A stretch of 54,627 nt of DNA from Chloroflexota bacterium (GTDB taxonomy: Bacteria > Chloroflexota > UBA6077): assembly GCA_021845945.1 (NCBI GenBank), contig JAJZRD010000001.1, forward strand, positions 1-54,627, read 5' to 3'. A program made the position numbers and the translations under genes. This document shows positions 40,830 to 48,498 of this stretch, one piece after another. Within the stretch, counting starts at the first letter, position 1. Each line of letters opens with the position of its first letter. Below the pieces are notes generated by a model, which ran no database searches, had not been told where the DNA came from, and worked only from the letters and a program-made list of their open reading frames with translations.

Positions 40830-42349
40830 CAGCTTCGGGTGGTGGTGCCCTCCCAGGTGGTCACCTTCCTGGCCTGCTTGTCCTCCTCGCTGAACCACCG
40901 TGTGGTGACGCACTTGGCTTCGGTGTAGAAGGCGATCCCATCCTTGCCCAGGACGTGGAGGTCGCCGAAGAAGGACTGCTTGTGGCCGGCGAAGGGGAAG
41001 AAGGCGACGGGCACCGGGATGCCCACGTTCACCCCCACCATGCCGGCGTGGGTTCGTCGCACGAACTCCCTGGCGTAGTAGCCGTTCTCGGTGTAGATGC
41101 AGGAGCCGTTGGCGAAGCGGCTGCCGTTGGCCAAGGCGAGTCCCTCCTCGAAATCGTCGATCCTCTTGATGAAGGTGACCGGGCCGAAGACCTCTTCGTC
41201 CCCGATGCTCATGCCCGGCTTGACCCGATCGAAGACGGTGGGGCCGACGAAGAAGCCCTCCTCGTAGCCGCGGACGACGGTATTCCGGCCATCCAGGATC
41301 AGCTCGGCCCCCTCCGTGACCCCCTTGTCGATCCAGTCGGTGACGAACTTCCTGTGCTCCGCCGAGACCACCGGCCCCAGCTCGGTCCTGGGGTCGTAGG
41401 CGCAACCGATCACCCTTTCCCTGGCGAAGCGGACCAGGTAGTCGATGAAGCGGTCTGCGACGGCGTTCTCGACGCAGACGACCGGCAGCGCCATGCAGCG
41501 CATGCCCGCGCAGCCGAAGGTGGAGTTGATGATGCCCCTAGCCGCCCTCTCCAGGGAAGCATCCTTCAGGACGATGCCGTGGTTCTTGGCCTCGGTCTGG
41601 GCCTGCACCCGCTTGCCATGGGCGGCGGCGACGGAGTAGACGTGCTTGCCGGTGTCGGTGGAGCCGACGAAGGTGACCCCCTTCACCTGAGGGTGGGTGA
41701 GGAGGATCTCCGCCTCGTTGCGGCCGCAGGTGACCAGGTTGACGACCCCCCTTGGCAAGCCGGCGTCGTAGAGCAGATCCAGCAGCCTCATGGCCGAGAG
41801 TGGGACCATGGAGGCGGCCTTGAGCACGTAGCTGTTGCCGGTGGTGATGGCCAGGGGGATCATCCAGCCGAAGGGGATCATGGCCGGGAAGTTGAAGGGG
41901 GCGATGCCGGCGAAGACCCCGAGGGGCTCTCTGTACATGACGGTGTCGTGGCCGGGGGAGACGTTCATGAGGGCGTCTCCCTGCATCAGCATAGGTGTGG
42001 CGACGGCCACCTCGCAGGCCTCGACGATCTTGACGAACTCGCCTCGGGACTCGTCGAGGTTCTTGCCCAGCTCCTGAGCCGTAATTCGGGTCAACTCCTC
42101 CAGGTGCTGCTCGACAAGGCTCTTGAACCGGAACATGACCTGGGTTCTGACGGCGATGGGCTTAGAGGACCACTCGGGAAAGGCGGCCGCCGCGGCCTGA
42201 ACGGCCTCGTCGACCTCTTCGGCCGTGCAGGCCGGCGTTTCGGCGATCAGCCGGCCGGTGCTGGAGTCGGTGACCGGCATGTACCTCTGGGTCCTGGACT
42301 CCCTCCACTCGCCATCGACGGAGTACTTGAGCCTCTTCACTTCGTTCAC
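40829..42349 (-). CDS. mmsA: CoA-acylating methylmalonate-semialdehyde dehydrogenase-like
   Basis: 506 residues. An aldehyde dehydrogenase of the MmsA class: catalytic C285 in FGCAGMRCMAL, and AKNH (254-257) where ordinary ALDHs carry the general-base Glu, the sign of a CoA-dependent mechanism. Nucleotide-fold motifs IAPFNFPAMIPFGWMIPLAITTGN and GVTFVGSTDTGKHV, plus the C-terminal EVFGPV and FPFAGHKQSFFGDLH, agree. It converts a semialdehyde plus CoA and NAD to an acyl-CoA. GTG start with AAGGAG six bases upstream; 40 bases after the ThDP enzyme, probably one transcript. Substrate may differ from methylmalonate semialdehyde. Confidence 0.9.
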   Translation of the reverse strand: MNEVKRLKYSVDGEWRESRTQRYMPVTDSSTGRLIAETPACTAEEVDEAVQAAAAAFPEWSSKPIAVRTQVMFRFKSLVEQHLEELTRITAQELGKNLDESRGEFVKIVEACEVAVATPMLMQGDALMNVSPGHDTVMYREPLGVFAGIAPFNFPAMIPFGWMIPLAITTGNSYVLKAASMVPLSAMRLLDLLYDAGLPRGVVNLVTCGRNEAEILLTHPQVKGVTFVGSTDTGKHVYSVAAAHGKRVQAQTEAKNHGIVLKDASLERAARGIINSTFGCAGMRCMALPVVCVENAVADRFIDYLVRFARERVIGCAYDPRTELGPVVSAEHRKFVTDWIDKGVTEGAELILDGRNTVVRGYEEGFFVGPTVFDRVKPGMSIGDEEVFGPVTFIKRIDDFEEGLALANGSRFANGSCIYTENGYYAREFVRRTHAGMVGVNVGIPVPVAFFPFAGHKQSFFGDLHVLGKDGIAFYTEAKCVTTRWFSEEDKQARKVTTWEGTTTRS

Positions 42350-42389
42350 GAGTCACTCCTTCCACGCTATCCCCTCGAACCGCCCGACA

Positions 42390-44069
42390 TCAGCCCCAGG
42401 CCGGTGCCGCGTCGACGTCGCTCACCACGTCTATCACTGCCGGCCGGTTGGCGGCCATAGCCTGCTCGAGAGCGCTTCGGATCTCTTCCGGTCGCTCCAC
42501 TCGAATGCCGAGGCATCCCATCTCCTCGGCTATTCTGGCGTAGTTGACGCCCTGCCTGAAGACCCACATTTCGTGGGCCCGGCCCCACTGGGTGCCACCG
42601 TAGGCGGTGTCGATCCCCTTCCTCACCTGTTGCAGGGCGCCGTTGTTGTTCACCAGTACCACGGCGTTGATACCGGCTCGGGCGGCCGTCTCCAACTCGG
42701 ACAGGTGATAGCAGAAGCCGCCGTCGCCGGTGAAGCAGAGCACCGGCCTATCGGGCATGGCGCATTTCGCCCCCAGGGCAGCTGAGAAGGCCCAGCCCAG
42801 GGTGCCTGCGCAGCGGATGAATCGCTGGCCACGACGATTCATGTTCACCATGGTGCCCGTCCAGATGGCCGCGTGGCCGGTGTCGGCCACCAGCAGGGCA
42901 TCCTCGGGCAGGAATTCGGAGATCTCCTTGCAGATCCGCTCGGGCCTGATCGGCACGGCATCGGAGTTGGCCAGAGGGGCTATCTCCGCTCGCCACTCGC
43001 TCAGCAACTCCTGCGCGTAACGCACCCAGGCCGTCCTGGGCGGTGCGGGCTTCGCCGCTTCGACCATCCGCCGAAGGGTGAGCTTGGCATCGCCCAACAG
43101 CCCGACCTTCGCGGGGTAGTTGCGTCCCAGCTCCGCTCCGTCGATGTCCAGCTGGATGGTGGGTGTGCCAGGGCGCGGGAGCCTCCAGTTGCCGGTGGTG
43201 AGCCCGCCGGCCCGGCTTCCGACGAAAAAGACCAGGTCCGCCTCCTCCACCACTCTGTTGGCGGCGCGCCGCCCGTAGCTCCCCACCAATCCGACGGAGA
43301 GCGGGTGGTTGTCCGGCACGTTCTCCTTACCGTTCATGGAAACGGCCACGGGGATGGAGAGTGTCTCCGCCAGCTGCACCAGTTCGGGCCCCGCGTCTGA
43401 GGCGGACACACCGCCTCCCGCCACGATGACCGGACGCTGGGCCGCGGCCAGGATGCCCAGCGCCCGATCCACGAGGGTGGGGTCGGGCTCGATCCTGTAG
43501 GCCGGGGTCCGGGTGAACTGCTCCTCGACGATGACGTCCCAATCACCTTCGCCCTGGACCTGTTCTCCCAGCCGTCCGGGCAATTCCAGGTGTACCGGGC
43601 CGGGCGAGCCGGTGGTAGCCACTCGGAAGGCCTGGCGAAGAAGATCCGGCAGCCGGTCGGGTCTCTGCACCATGGCGTTGAACTTGGTGACCGGCTCGAA
43701 CATGGGAAAGTCTTCGACGATCTGGTAGAAGTAGCGGTAGCGGGCGTCGGGCTGGGGGCCGCCGCTGACGGCGATCACCGGTGAGCAGGCCTGGTAGGCA
43801 TCTCGCAACCCCGCCGCCAGGTTTCCCGCTCCCACGGCCTGCCCCATGCAGATCCCGGGCTTGCGTCCGGCCCTGGCATATCCGTCCGCCATGTAGGCTG
43901 CCGACATCTCGTGGTGAGCGGTGACCCGCTTGATGGGGGTCTCCTCGATGGCGGCCATCGCCTGATGAAAGATCGCCGGGACCATGAAAACGTGAGTGAC
44001 GCCATATCCCTCGAGGGTCTTGGCGAAGAAGCGTCCAGTGGTCATGACAGGCATGGAAACAACCCCCAT
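42390..44069 (-). CDS. Thiamine-diphosphate-dependent decarboxylase/synthase (acetolactate-synthase-like)
   Basis: 559 residues with the three-domain layout of the ThDP decarboxylase superfamily. These are the Pyr domain with catalytic E54 in TAHHEMSAAYMADGYAR, the central domain (RALGILAAAQRPVIVAGGGV), and the PP domain with GDGGFCYHLSELETAARAG...LVNNNG as the ThDP/Mg motif. Acetolactate synthase, glyoxylate carboligase, sulfoacetaldehyde acetyltransferase and 2-oxoacid decarboxylases share this design, and the exact reaction cannot be chosen. With a CoA-acylating aldehyde dehydrogenase next door, decarboxylation of a 2-oxoacid to an aldehyde is attractive. A start at the ATG 44054 is also possible. 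Confidence 0.88.
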   Translation of the reverse strand: MGVVSMPVMTTGRFFAKTLEGYGVTHVFMVPAIFHQAMAAIEETPIKRVTAHHEMSAAYMADGYARAGRKPGICMGQAVGAGNLAAGLRDAYQACSPVIAVSGGPQPDARYRYFYQIVEDFPMFEPVTKFNAMVQRPDRLPDLLRQAFRVATTGSPGPVHLELPGRLGEQVQGEGDWDVIVEEQFTRTPAYRIEPDPTLVDRALGILAAAQRPVIVAGGGVSASDAGPELVQLAETLSIPVAVSMNGKENVPDNHPLSVGLVGSYGRRAANRVVEEADLVFFVGSRAGGLTTGNWRLPRPGTPTIQLDIDGAELGRNYPAKVGLLGDAKLTLRRMVEAAKPAPPRTAWVRYAQELLSEWRAEIAPLANSDAVPIRPERICKEISEFLPEDALLVADTGHAAIWTGTMVNMNRRGQRFIRCAGTLGWAFSAALGAKCAMPDRPVLCFTGDGGFCYHLSELETAARAGINAVVLVNNNGALQQVRKGIDTAYGGTQWGRAHEMWVFRQGVNYARIAEEMGCLGIRVERPEEIRSALEQAMAANRPAVIDVVSDVDAAPAWG

Positions 44070-44151
44070 GGCGAGTGTGTGTCGCAGCCCCCTGCCGCGA
44101 TGACGTCGGGCCGCGCCGCCCGTCGGCGTGTCGGCTCTTGCGCCTGGCCAA

Positions 44152-45114
44152 TCACTTGATCGCCAGCGGGTTCACCGGCGAGGCGACGGCACCGGTCAGA
44201 GGCATCGGGGGCGCGATGAACTGGAACTCGTAAACCCGATCCTCGGCGCAATCCGCCGCGAGGGCATCCAGATCGAAGATCTCGCCCATCAGCAAACCCA
44301 TGTTCGGGAGCACCACCTTGTGCCAGGGCTGCACGAGGCACTTGAGCTCGTTGGGCCGGACCTCGACCCCCCAGGTGTCGGAGGCGACCCCCGCCACCTC
44401 GTGCCGCTGAAGCCAATCGCACGTGTAGATGGACAGTCCGGGGGCATCACCGGCAGCGTACGTCCCCCAACCACCCTGCGCCCTGCAGTAGGCGATGTGC
44501 CCGGTTCGAACGAGAACGATGTCTCCCGTCGTCACGTCCACACCGGCCATGGCCGCCGCGGCGTCCAGATCCTCTTCGGTGATGGCGTAGCCGATCTCCA
44601 GGTATTTAACTCCCTTCGCTCTTGCCACGTCCAGTAGGACGCCTCGGGTCACGATCTTCTCGCGGTAGCTCTCGATGCCATTCTTCTGGGCTCCGAAACT
44701 GGTCACGAGGCCTGCATCGTAGCCGTTCCACATCTGGCCATCCCAGAATACGTGGGCCAGGGCATCCCAGTGGGTGGGACCGTGCGTCGGCATCATGATC
44801 ACGTCGTCGGCATTGGCGTAGTTCTGGGGAGAGCCGAAGATCTCGCCCCCGATGGTGTCACGTCCGTCGCGCAGCATGAACACCATCGGGTTGAACCGCC
44901 GGAAGGTGCCAGACTGGGGGCCGTTCTGGTCGAAGGGGATTGCCAGGGAGAACACCCTGCCCTTCCTTACCAGCTTGGCCGCCTGGACGACCTTGTCGGG
45001 GGTTATGTAGTTGAGGGTGCCGATCTGGTCGTTCGGTCCCCACTTGCCCCAGTTTCGGTACTTCTCGCACAGCTCCTTCAGGATCTGGAAATCCGGATGC
45101 TCCTCTAGTCTCAT
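44152..45114 (-). CDS. Cyclase-family metal-dependent hydrolase
   Basis: 320 residues of the cyclase/kynurenine-formamidase-like family. The metal-binding motif is HGPTHWDALAHVFWDG (H-x-G-T-H-x-D pattern), preceded by a long family-specific N terminus (NWGKWGPNDQIGTLNYITPDKV). It is followed by GVLLDVARAKGVKYL and a C-terminal metal-site region. Members hydrolyse small amides or cyclic compounds such as isatin and N-formylkynurenine. ATG with GGAGG six bases upstream. It precedes the ThDP enzyme by 82 bases on the same strand. Confidence 0.88.
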   Translation of the reverse strand: MRLEEHPDFQILKELCEKYRNWGKWGPNDQIGTLNYITPDKVVQAAKLVRKGRVFSLAIPFDQNGPQSGTFRRFNPMVFMLRDGRDTIGGEIFGSPQNYANADDVIMMPTHGPTHWDALAHVFWDGQMWNGYDAGLVTSFGAQKNGIESYREKIVTRGVLLDVARAKGVKYLEIGYAITEEDLDAAAAMAGVDVTTGDIVLVRTGHIAYCRAQGGWGTYAAGDAPGLSIYTCDWLQRHEVAGVASDTWGVEVRPNELKCLVQPWHKVVLPNMGLLMGEIFDLDALAADCAEDRVYEFQFIAPPMPLTGAVASPVNPLAIK

Positions 45115-45125
45115 CTATCTCCTCC

Positions 45126-45354
45126 ATGAGAATCGGCGTCGTGCAGACGCGTGATGGCCGGGCCCTTCTGCGCTGGTTGGAAGCAGGAAGGCGACCAGAT
45201 CCAGAAGGGCGACGTCGTCCTGGAAGTAGAAGCCGGCAAGTAAGGCCACCGTCGAGATCGACATCATACAGGGCGGGGTTCCGAAGAAGATCCTGCTGCC
45301 GGAGGGCGAGGTAGTGCCCATTGGCACCCTCATCGCCATCATCCAGGAGCGGAT
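45126..45354 (+). pseudogene. Frameshifted lipoyl domain of a 2-oxoacid dehydrogenase E2
   Basis: Three plus-strand frames must be joined to read a lipoyl domain. First GRALLRWL (to 45179); then, after one extra G at 45180, KQEGDQIQKGDVVLEVEAGK (45181-45240). A TAA with a 4-base TAAG insertion at 45241-45244 follows, and the reading continues as ATVEIDIIQGGVPKKILLPE and GEVVPIGTLIAIIQ. The lipoylated lysine would be the AAG at 45238-45240, right at the lesion. No linker, E3-binding or catalytic domain follows. This is the remnant of an acyltransferase E2 (or similar biotinyl/lipoyl carrier) gene. It fills the gap between the cyclase and CMD genes on the opposite strand. Confidence 0.75.
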
Positions 45355-45435
45355 AACGCCCCAGCACGCACGCAGCAGGGTCGGCCTGCTTCGCTCATTC
45401 CGACCAAGAGCCCAGGAGCCCTCCTACGCGTGCTC

Positions 45436-45813
45436 TTACTCCTTCTGTTCACCCGGCACGTATTGCAGCATTCTGATAACCGGTATGAAGCCGACCTGCG
45501 GGGTGACGGCAAACATCGCCTCCACGATCTGCTCTCGAGACCAACCCTTCTTCAACGCTGCCCGGCCCCAGGAGCGGACCCCGTTTTCGTGATCGAGAAC
45601 CATGCAGACCACCACGCGAAGCAGCGTCTTGGTCTTGAAGTCCAGCGTGTACGGCTCGTTGACGCTCTGGAGCAAGGCAAGGAAGCTGTCTCTTACCCTC
45701 GGTTGAGCGCTCTCCAAGAAGACCTTCATACTGTCCGAGAACTTCGGTATACCCGAAATGGCCATGAAGGTGTCCTCTACGCTCTGGCCCTCCGTGTCGT
45801 TGTCAGAAATCAT
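45436..45813 (-). CDS. Carboxymuconolactone-decarboxylase/AhpD-like protein
   Basis: 125 residues from the ATG at 45813, with GGAG six bases upstream. All-helical, with VVVCMVLDHENGVRSWGRAALKKGWSREQI...EAMF resembling the CMD core. The usual CxxC/His dyad of AhpD is not intact: there is one Cys and a D-H four residues later. Members include gamma-carboxymuconolactone decarboxylases and peroxidase-like thiol proteins; this one is a divergent relative and no reaction is assigned. It is separated from the aminotransferase by 96 bases with a hairpin. Confidence 0.7.
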   Translation of the reverse strand: MISDNDTEGQSVEDTFMAISGIPKFSDSMKVFLESAQPRVRDSFLALLQSVNEPYTLDFKTKTLLRVVVCMVLDHENGVRSWGRAALKKGWSREQIVEAMFAVTPQVGFIPVIRMLQYVPGEQKE

Positions 45814-45868
45814 CAAACGCTCCTTCCGACAGGAGGCAAAGCCTACGTCCGTTCACCCTGGTCGTCTC

Positions 45869-45885
45869 GAGCGAAGGCTTCGCTC
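45869..45885. terminator. Hairpin behind the aminotransferase gene
   Basis: GAGCGAAG-G-CTTCGCTC is a perfect 8-bp inverted repeat with a one-base centre, 25 bases after the aminotransferase stop on the minus strand. It may end the ECF/Hyu operon. No T run follows. Confidence 0.45.
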
Positions 45886-45909
45886 CCTCGATCGCGCTGC
45901 AGTGGCAGG

Positions 45910-47262
45910 CTACCTGGCTACGTACTTGCCGGTGAACTCATCCAGCACGCCCAGCAGTCGGTCGACATCCGCGTCCGTGTGCTCCGTGCACATAAAGAAG
46001 GAGCCGGTCGGCGATGGCACGAAGATGCCTTGGAGAGCCGCATACAGGTAAAACTGCTCGCGGAAGACGGCATCGCGCCGTGCGAAGTCACGGTAGTCCA
46101 CCAGTGACGTCAGCCCGAAGTGCAATTGCACCATAGAATGGGAGCCAGACGCCAGAAGCGGCGCGCCGTGTTTCCTGGCGATGGCCGCGATGCCACGCCG
46201 GAACCGCTCGCCCAAACCGTTCAAGTGGTCGTAGACCGATGGTTTGCTGGTCACGAATTGCAGCAGTGCCCTGCCCGCCGCCAGGCTGATGGGATTGCCG
46301 AAGAAGGTGCCCGATTGGGAAACGCGGCTGTGTCCGTTGGGCTCGACATTTAGCAACGCCATTACCTCCTTCCGACCGACTATGGCCGAGAGCGGCAGAC
46401 CGCCGCCAAGGGCCTTGCCGAAGGAGGTCAGGTCTGGACGGACACCGAAGGCAGCCTGCGCGCCCCCGAGGCCATACCTGTAACCGGAGACCACCTCGTC
46501 AAACAGCAGCAAGATGTCGCTCTTTCGCGCCAGCTCGGCGACGCCCTGCAGGAAGCCAGGCTCCGGTTGTATGAGGCCGCAGTTGTTGCCGGTCGGGTCC
46601 AGAATGATCCCGGCCACCTGGCCCCGGTATCGCCCGATGCATTGCTCCAGAGCATCCAGATCGTTGTACTGTACCGCCAGCACGTCGTGTGTGGTGCCCT
46701 GCATCAGCCCTTCCGTGGAAGGGAGCGAGGCGAAGTCCTCACCTTCGAATGGTTGCTTCGTGGGCCTGTTACTGAGCATTAGGTCCTCAGCTGACCCATG
46801 GTAGAAGCCGAGGAACTTGACGATCTTGGGCCTGCCAGTATGGGCGCGCGCCATTCGCGTCAAGAACGCATTGGCGTCCGTGCCCGCGAGAGCAAAGCGA
46901 ACCTTTTCCGCCGTGGGGCAGGTCTGCGTGATCAGCGCCGCGACCTCGTCCTCAAGGGGGCTAGGCACGCCAAAGCCCGTGCCCTTGTGTGCCTGCTCGA
47001 CAACCGCTTCAACGATCGCCGGATGGGCGTGGCCAAGCAGGTTGGGTCCTAGGTTCATCACGAAATCCAGGTAGCGGTTCCCGTCGATGTCCACTAGCTC
47101 CTTGCCGTGGGCCTCTTTGGCGAACAGGGGGTGGGGCCGCCGCACCAACGAGGTTCGCGTCAGACCGCCGGGCAGGTGCGCTGCGGCGCTCATGAAGGCT
47201 TTCCGACTTTGAACCGTCTTTGCCTCGTATTCGTCGATGAGCTCTTCCTTGTCAACTGCCAT
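45910..47262 (-). CDS. Class III PLP aminotransferase (HemL/aspartate-aminotransferase-family-like)
   Basis: 450 residues of fold-type I, class III. Motifs: LVDIDGNRYLDFVMNLGPNLLGHAHPAI, FALAGTDANAFLTRMARAHTGR (pyridoxal phosphate cup), ILLLFDEVVSGYRYG (the Asp that pairs with the pyridine N), and SFGKALGGGLPLSAIVG with the Schiff-base lysine. It resembles glutamate-1-semialdehyde aminomutase, but haem genes are absent, so it more likely acts on an amino or omega-amino acid from the catabolic cluster. ATG with GGAGGAAGG upstream; 24 bases after the M28 peptidase. Confidence 0.9.
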   Translation of the reverse strand: MAVDKEELIDEYEAKTVQSRKAFMSAAAHLPGGLTRTSLVRRPHPLFAKEAHGKELVDIDGNRYLDFVMNLGPNLLGHAHPAIVEAVVEQAHKGTGFGVPSPLEDEVAALITQTCPTAEKVRFALAGTDANAFLTRMARAHTGRPKIVKFLGFYHGSAEDLMLSNRPTKQPFEGEDFASLPSTEGLMQGTTHDVLAVQYNDLDALEQCIGRYRGQVAGIILDPTGNNCGLIQPEPGFLQGVAELARKSDILLLFDEVVSGYRYGLGGAQAAFGVRPDLTSFGKALGGGLPLSAIVGRKEVMALLNVEPNGHSRVSQSGTFFGNPISLAAGRALLQFVTSKPSVYDHLNGLGERFRRGIAAIARKHGAPLLASGSHSMVQLHFGLTSLVDYRDFARRDAVFREQFYLYAALQGIFVPSPTGSFFMCTEHTDADVDRLLGVLDEFTGKYVAR

Positions 47263-47286
47263 TGTGCCTTCCTCCCACGTTCTCTC

Positions 47287-48498
47287 TTAGGACGCAAGCC
47301 CAGTATTGCGGACATCAACTCGGTGCTCGATCCTTGGCGTCTTGGCCTCCCACACGGCGATCTTCTCGACGATGTAGCGTGTCATACCTGTGACGGACAC
47401 CAGGTTGGCGACCCCTTCCTCCGTGCAGGTGTCGGCCTCCAAGTGGTACTTCTCCATCTCCCAGCCGGTGGCCATCAGAACTGGCACGCCCTGTTGCCAG
47501 AACGGCCAGTGATCGCTGCCCGGCGAAGGCGGGAACATATAGGAGATCTGGCGTCCGCCGTTGTCCAGCCGCGCTGCCAGCCACCCGCGCAGGTCCCACT
47601 CGAGCTCTTCTGGACCTGCCCAGAACTGTATCTGCTGGCCGGTCTCGGCTACGCCGTCGAGATTCACAACGGCCTTCAGTGCCGTGAGTTCACCGCGTGC
47701 CGCCAGATCGGCTACGTAGGCCTTGGAGCCGTCTAGGTTCCATTCCTCGCCGTTGAAGAAGATGAACCTGAGGCTATAGTCGTCGAGGGGCTGTACCGAG
47801 TAGTAGCGCAACAACTCGAGCAACACGGCTGCCCCCCCGGCATTGTCATTGGCGCCGGGGCAGCCATAGATCGAGTCGAGATGGGCGCAGAGCACAATGG
47901 CGCAGCCCGGCGACGAACGCCCTGCGACCGTGGCCACGATATTGCGCGCAGTCGCTCCCTCGTGCCAGCGGCAGTCTATCTGGCCGTCTACCCACACCGT
48001 GTGCCCTTTTTCTAACATCTTCCAGATCTGAGCTAACTCGTTCCTACCGACCGCGAAGTGGGGTAGAAGCGAGGACCCTTCCGAGAGTGGCTGGGGCTGG
48101 GCATTGCCATCCGGGCGGGCCGAAACGTAGCCTCGTATGCCCCCGGTCTCGTCGACGATCGCGAATTTCTCCCACCGATACAAGCCGATGACCTGGTGAG
48201 TGCCCACTGGCACTAGGCATCCACGAACGCCAGCTGGCCCGGTTGGAGCGCAGCGGACGAACGCGTAGCATTCCAGTTCTGTCGGCTCAGGTGCTGTTAT
48301 GGCTAACTTGGGCTTGGTGAGAATCTCCCAGCCCAAGTAAGTGTACGGGTGCAGCTCCGTCTCGCACGCTAGAGACTTAGCCGCTTGAACTACGTAGTCG
48401 AAGGCCCCCGCCTCGCCGGGTGTACCCGGAAAGCGAGGTCCCAGTTCGGTCAGGGCCAACCAGTCACGGGCAATGCGGGCCGAAGAGAAGGCGGTCAC
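47287..48498 (-). CDS. M28 family zinc metallopeptidase
   Basis: 403 residues from the GTG at 48498, which overlaps the hyuB stop by four bases (GTGA) and has AGAGGG six bases upstream. The co-catalytic zinc ligands are recognisable: CAHLDS, GANDNAGGAAV (bridging Asp), FFNGEEWN (general base and ligand Glu), NLDGVAE and the final His in KYHLEADT. No signal peptide is seen, so it is probably cytoplasmic. M28 enzymes remove N-terminal residues or hydrolyse N-acyl amino acids; here the translational coupling to hydantoinase genes suggests hydrolysis of a ring-opened amide. Confidence 0.9.
   Translation of the reverse strand: MTAFSSARIARDWLALTELGPRFPGTPGEAGAFDYVVQAAKSLACETELHPYTYLGWEILTKPKLAITAPEPTELECYAFVRCAPTGPAGVRGCLVPVGTHQVIGLYRWEKFAIVDETGGIRGYVSARPDGNAQPQPLSEGSSLLPHFAVGRNELAQIWKMLEKGHTVWVDGQIDCRWHEGATARNIVATVAGRSSPGCAIVLCAHLDSIYGCPGANDNAGGAAVLLELLRYYSVQPLDDYSLRFIFFNGEEWNLDGSKAYVADLAARGELTALKAVVNLDGVAETGQQIQFWAGPEELEWDLRGWLAARLDNGGRQISYMFPPSPGSDHWPFWQQGVPVLMATGWEMEKYHLEADTCTEEGVANLVSVTGMTRYIVEKIAVWEAKTPRIEHRVDVRNTGLAS

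Noticed and set aside
40955..42460. Plus-strand open frame of 501 codons opposite mmsA
   Set aside because: Antisense of a confidently identified dehydrogenase; Asp/Gly/Val-rich shadow composition.
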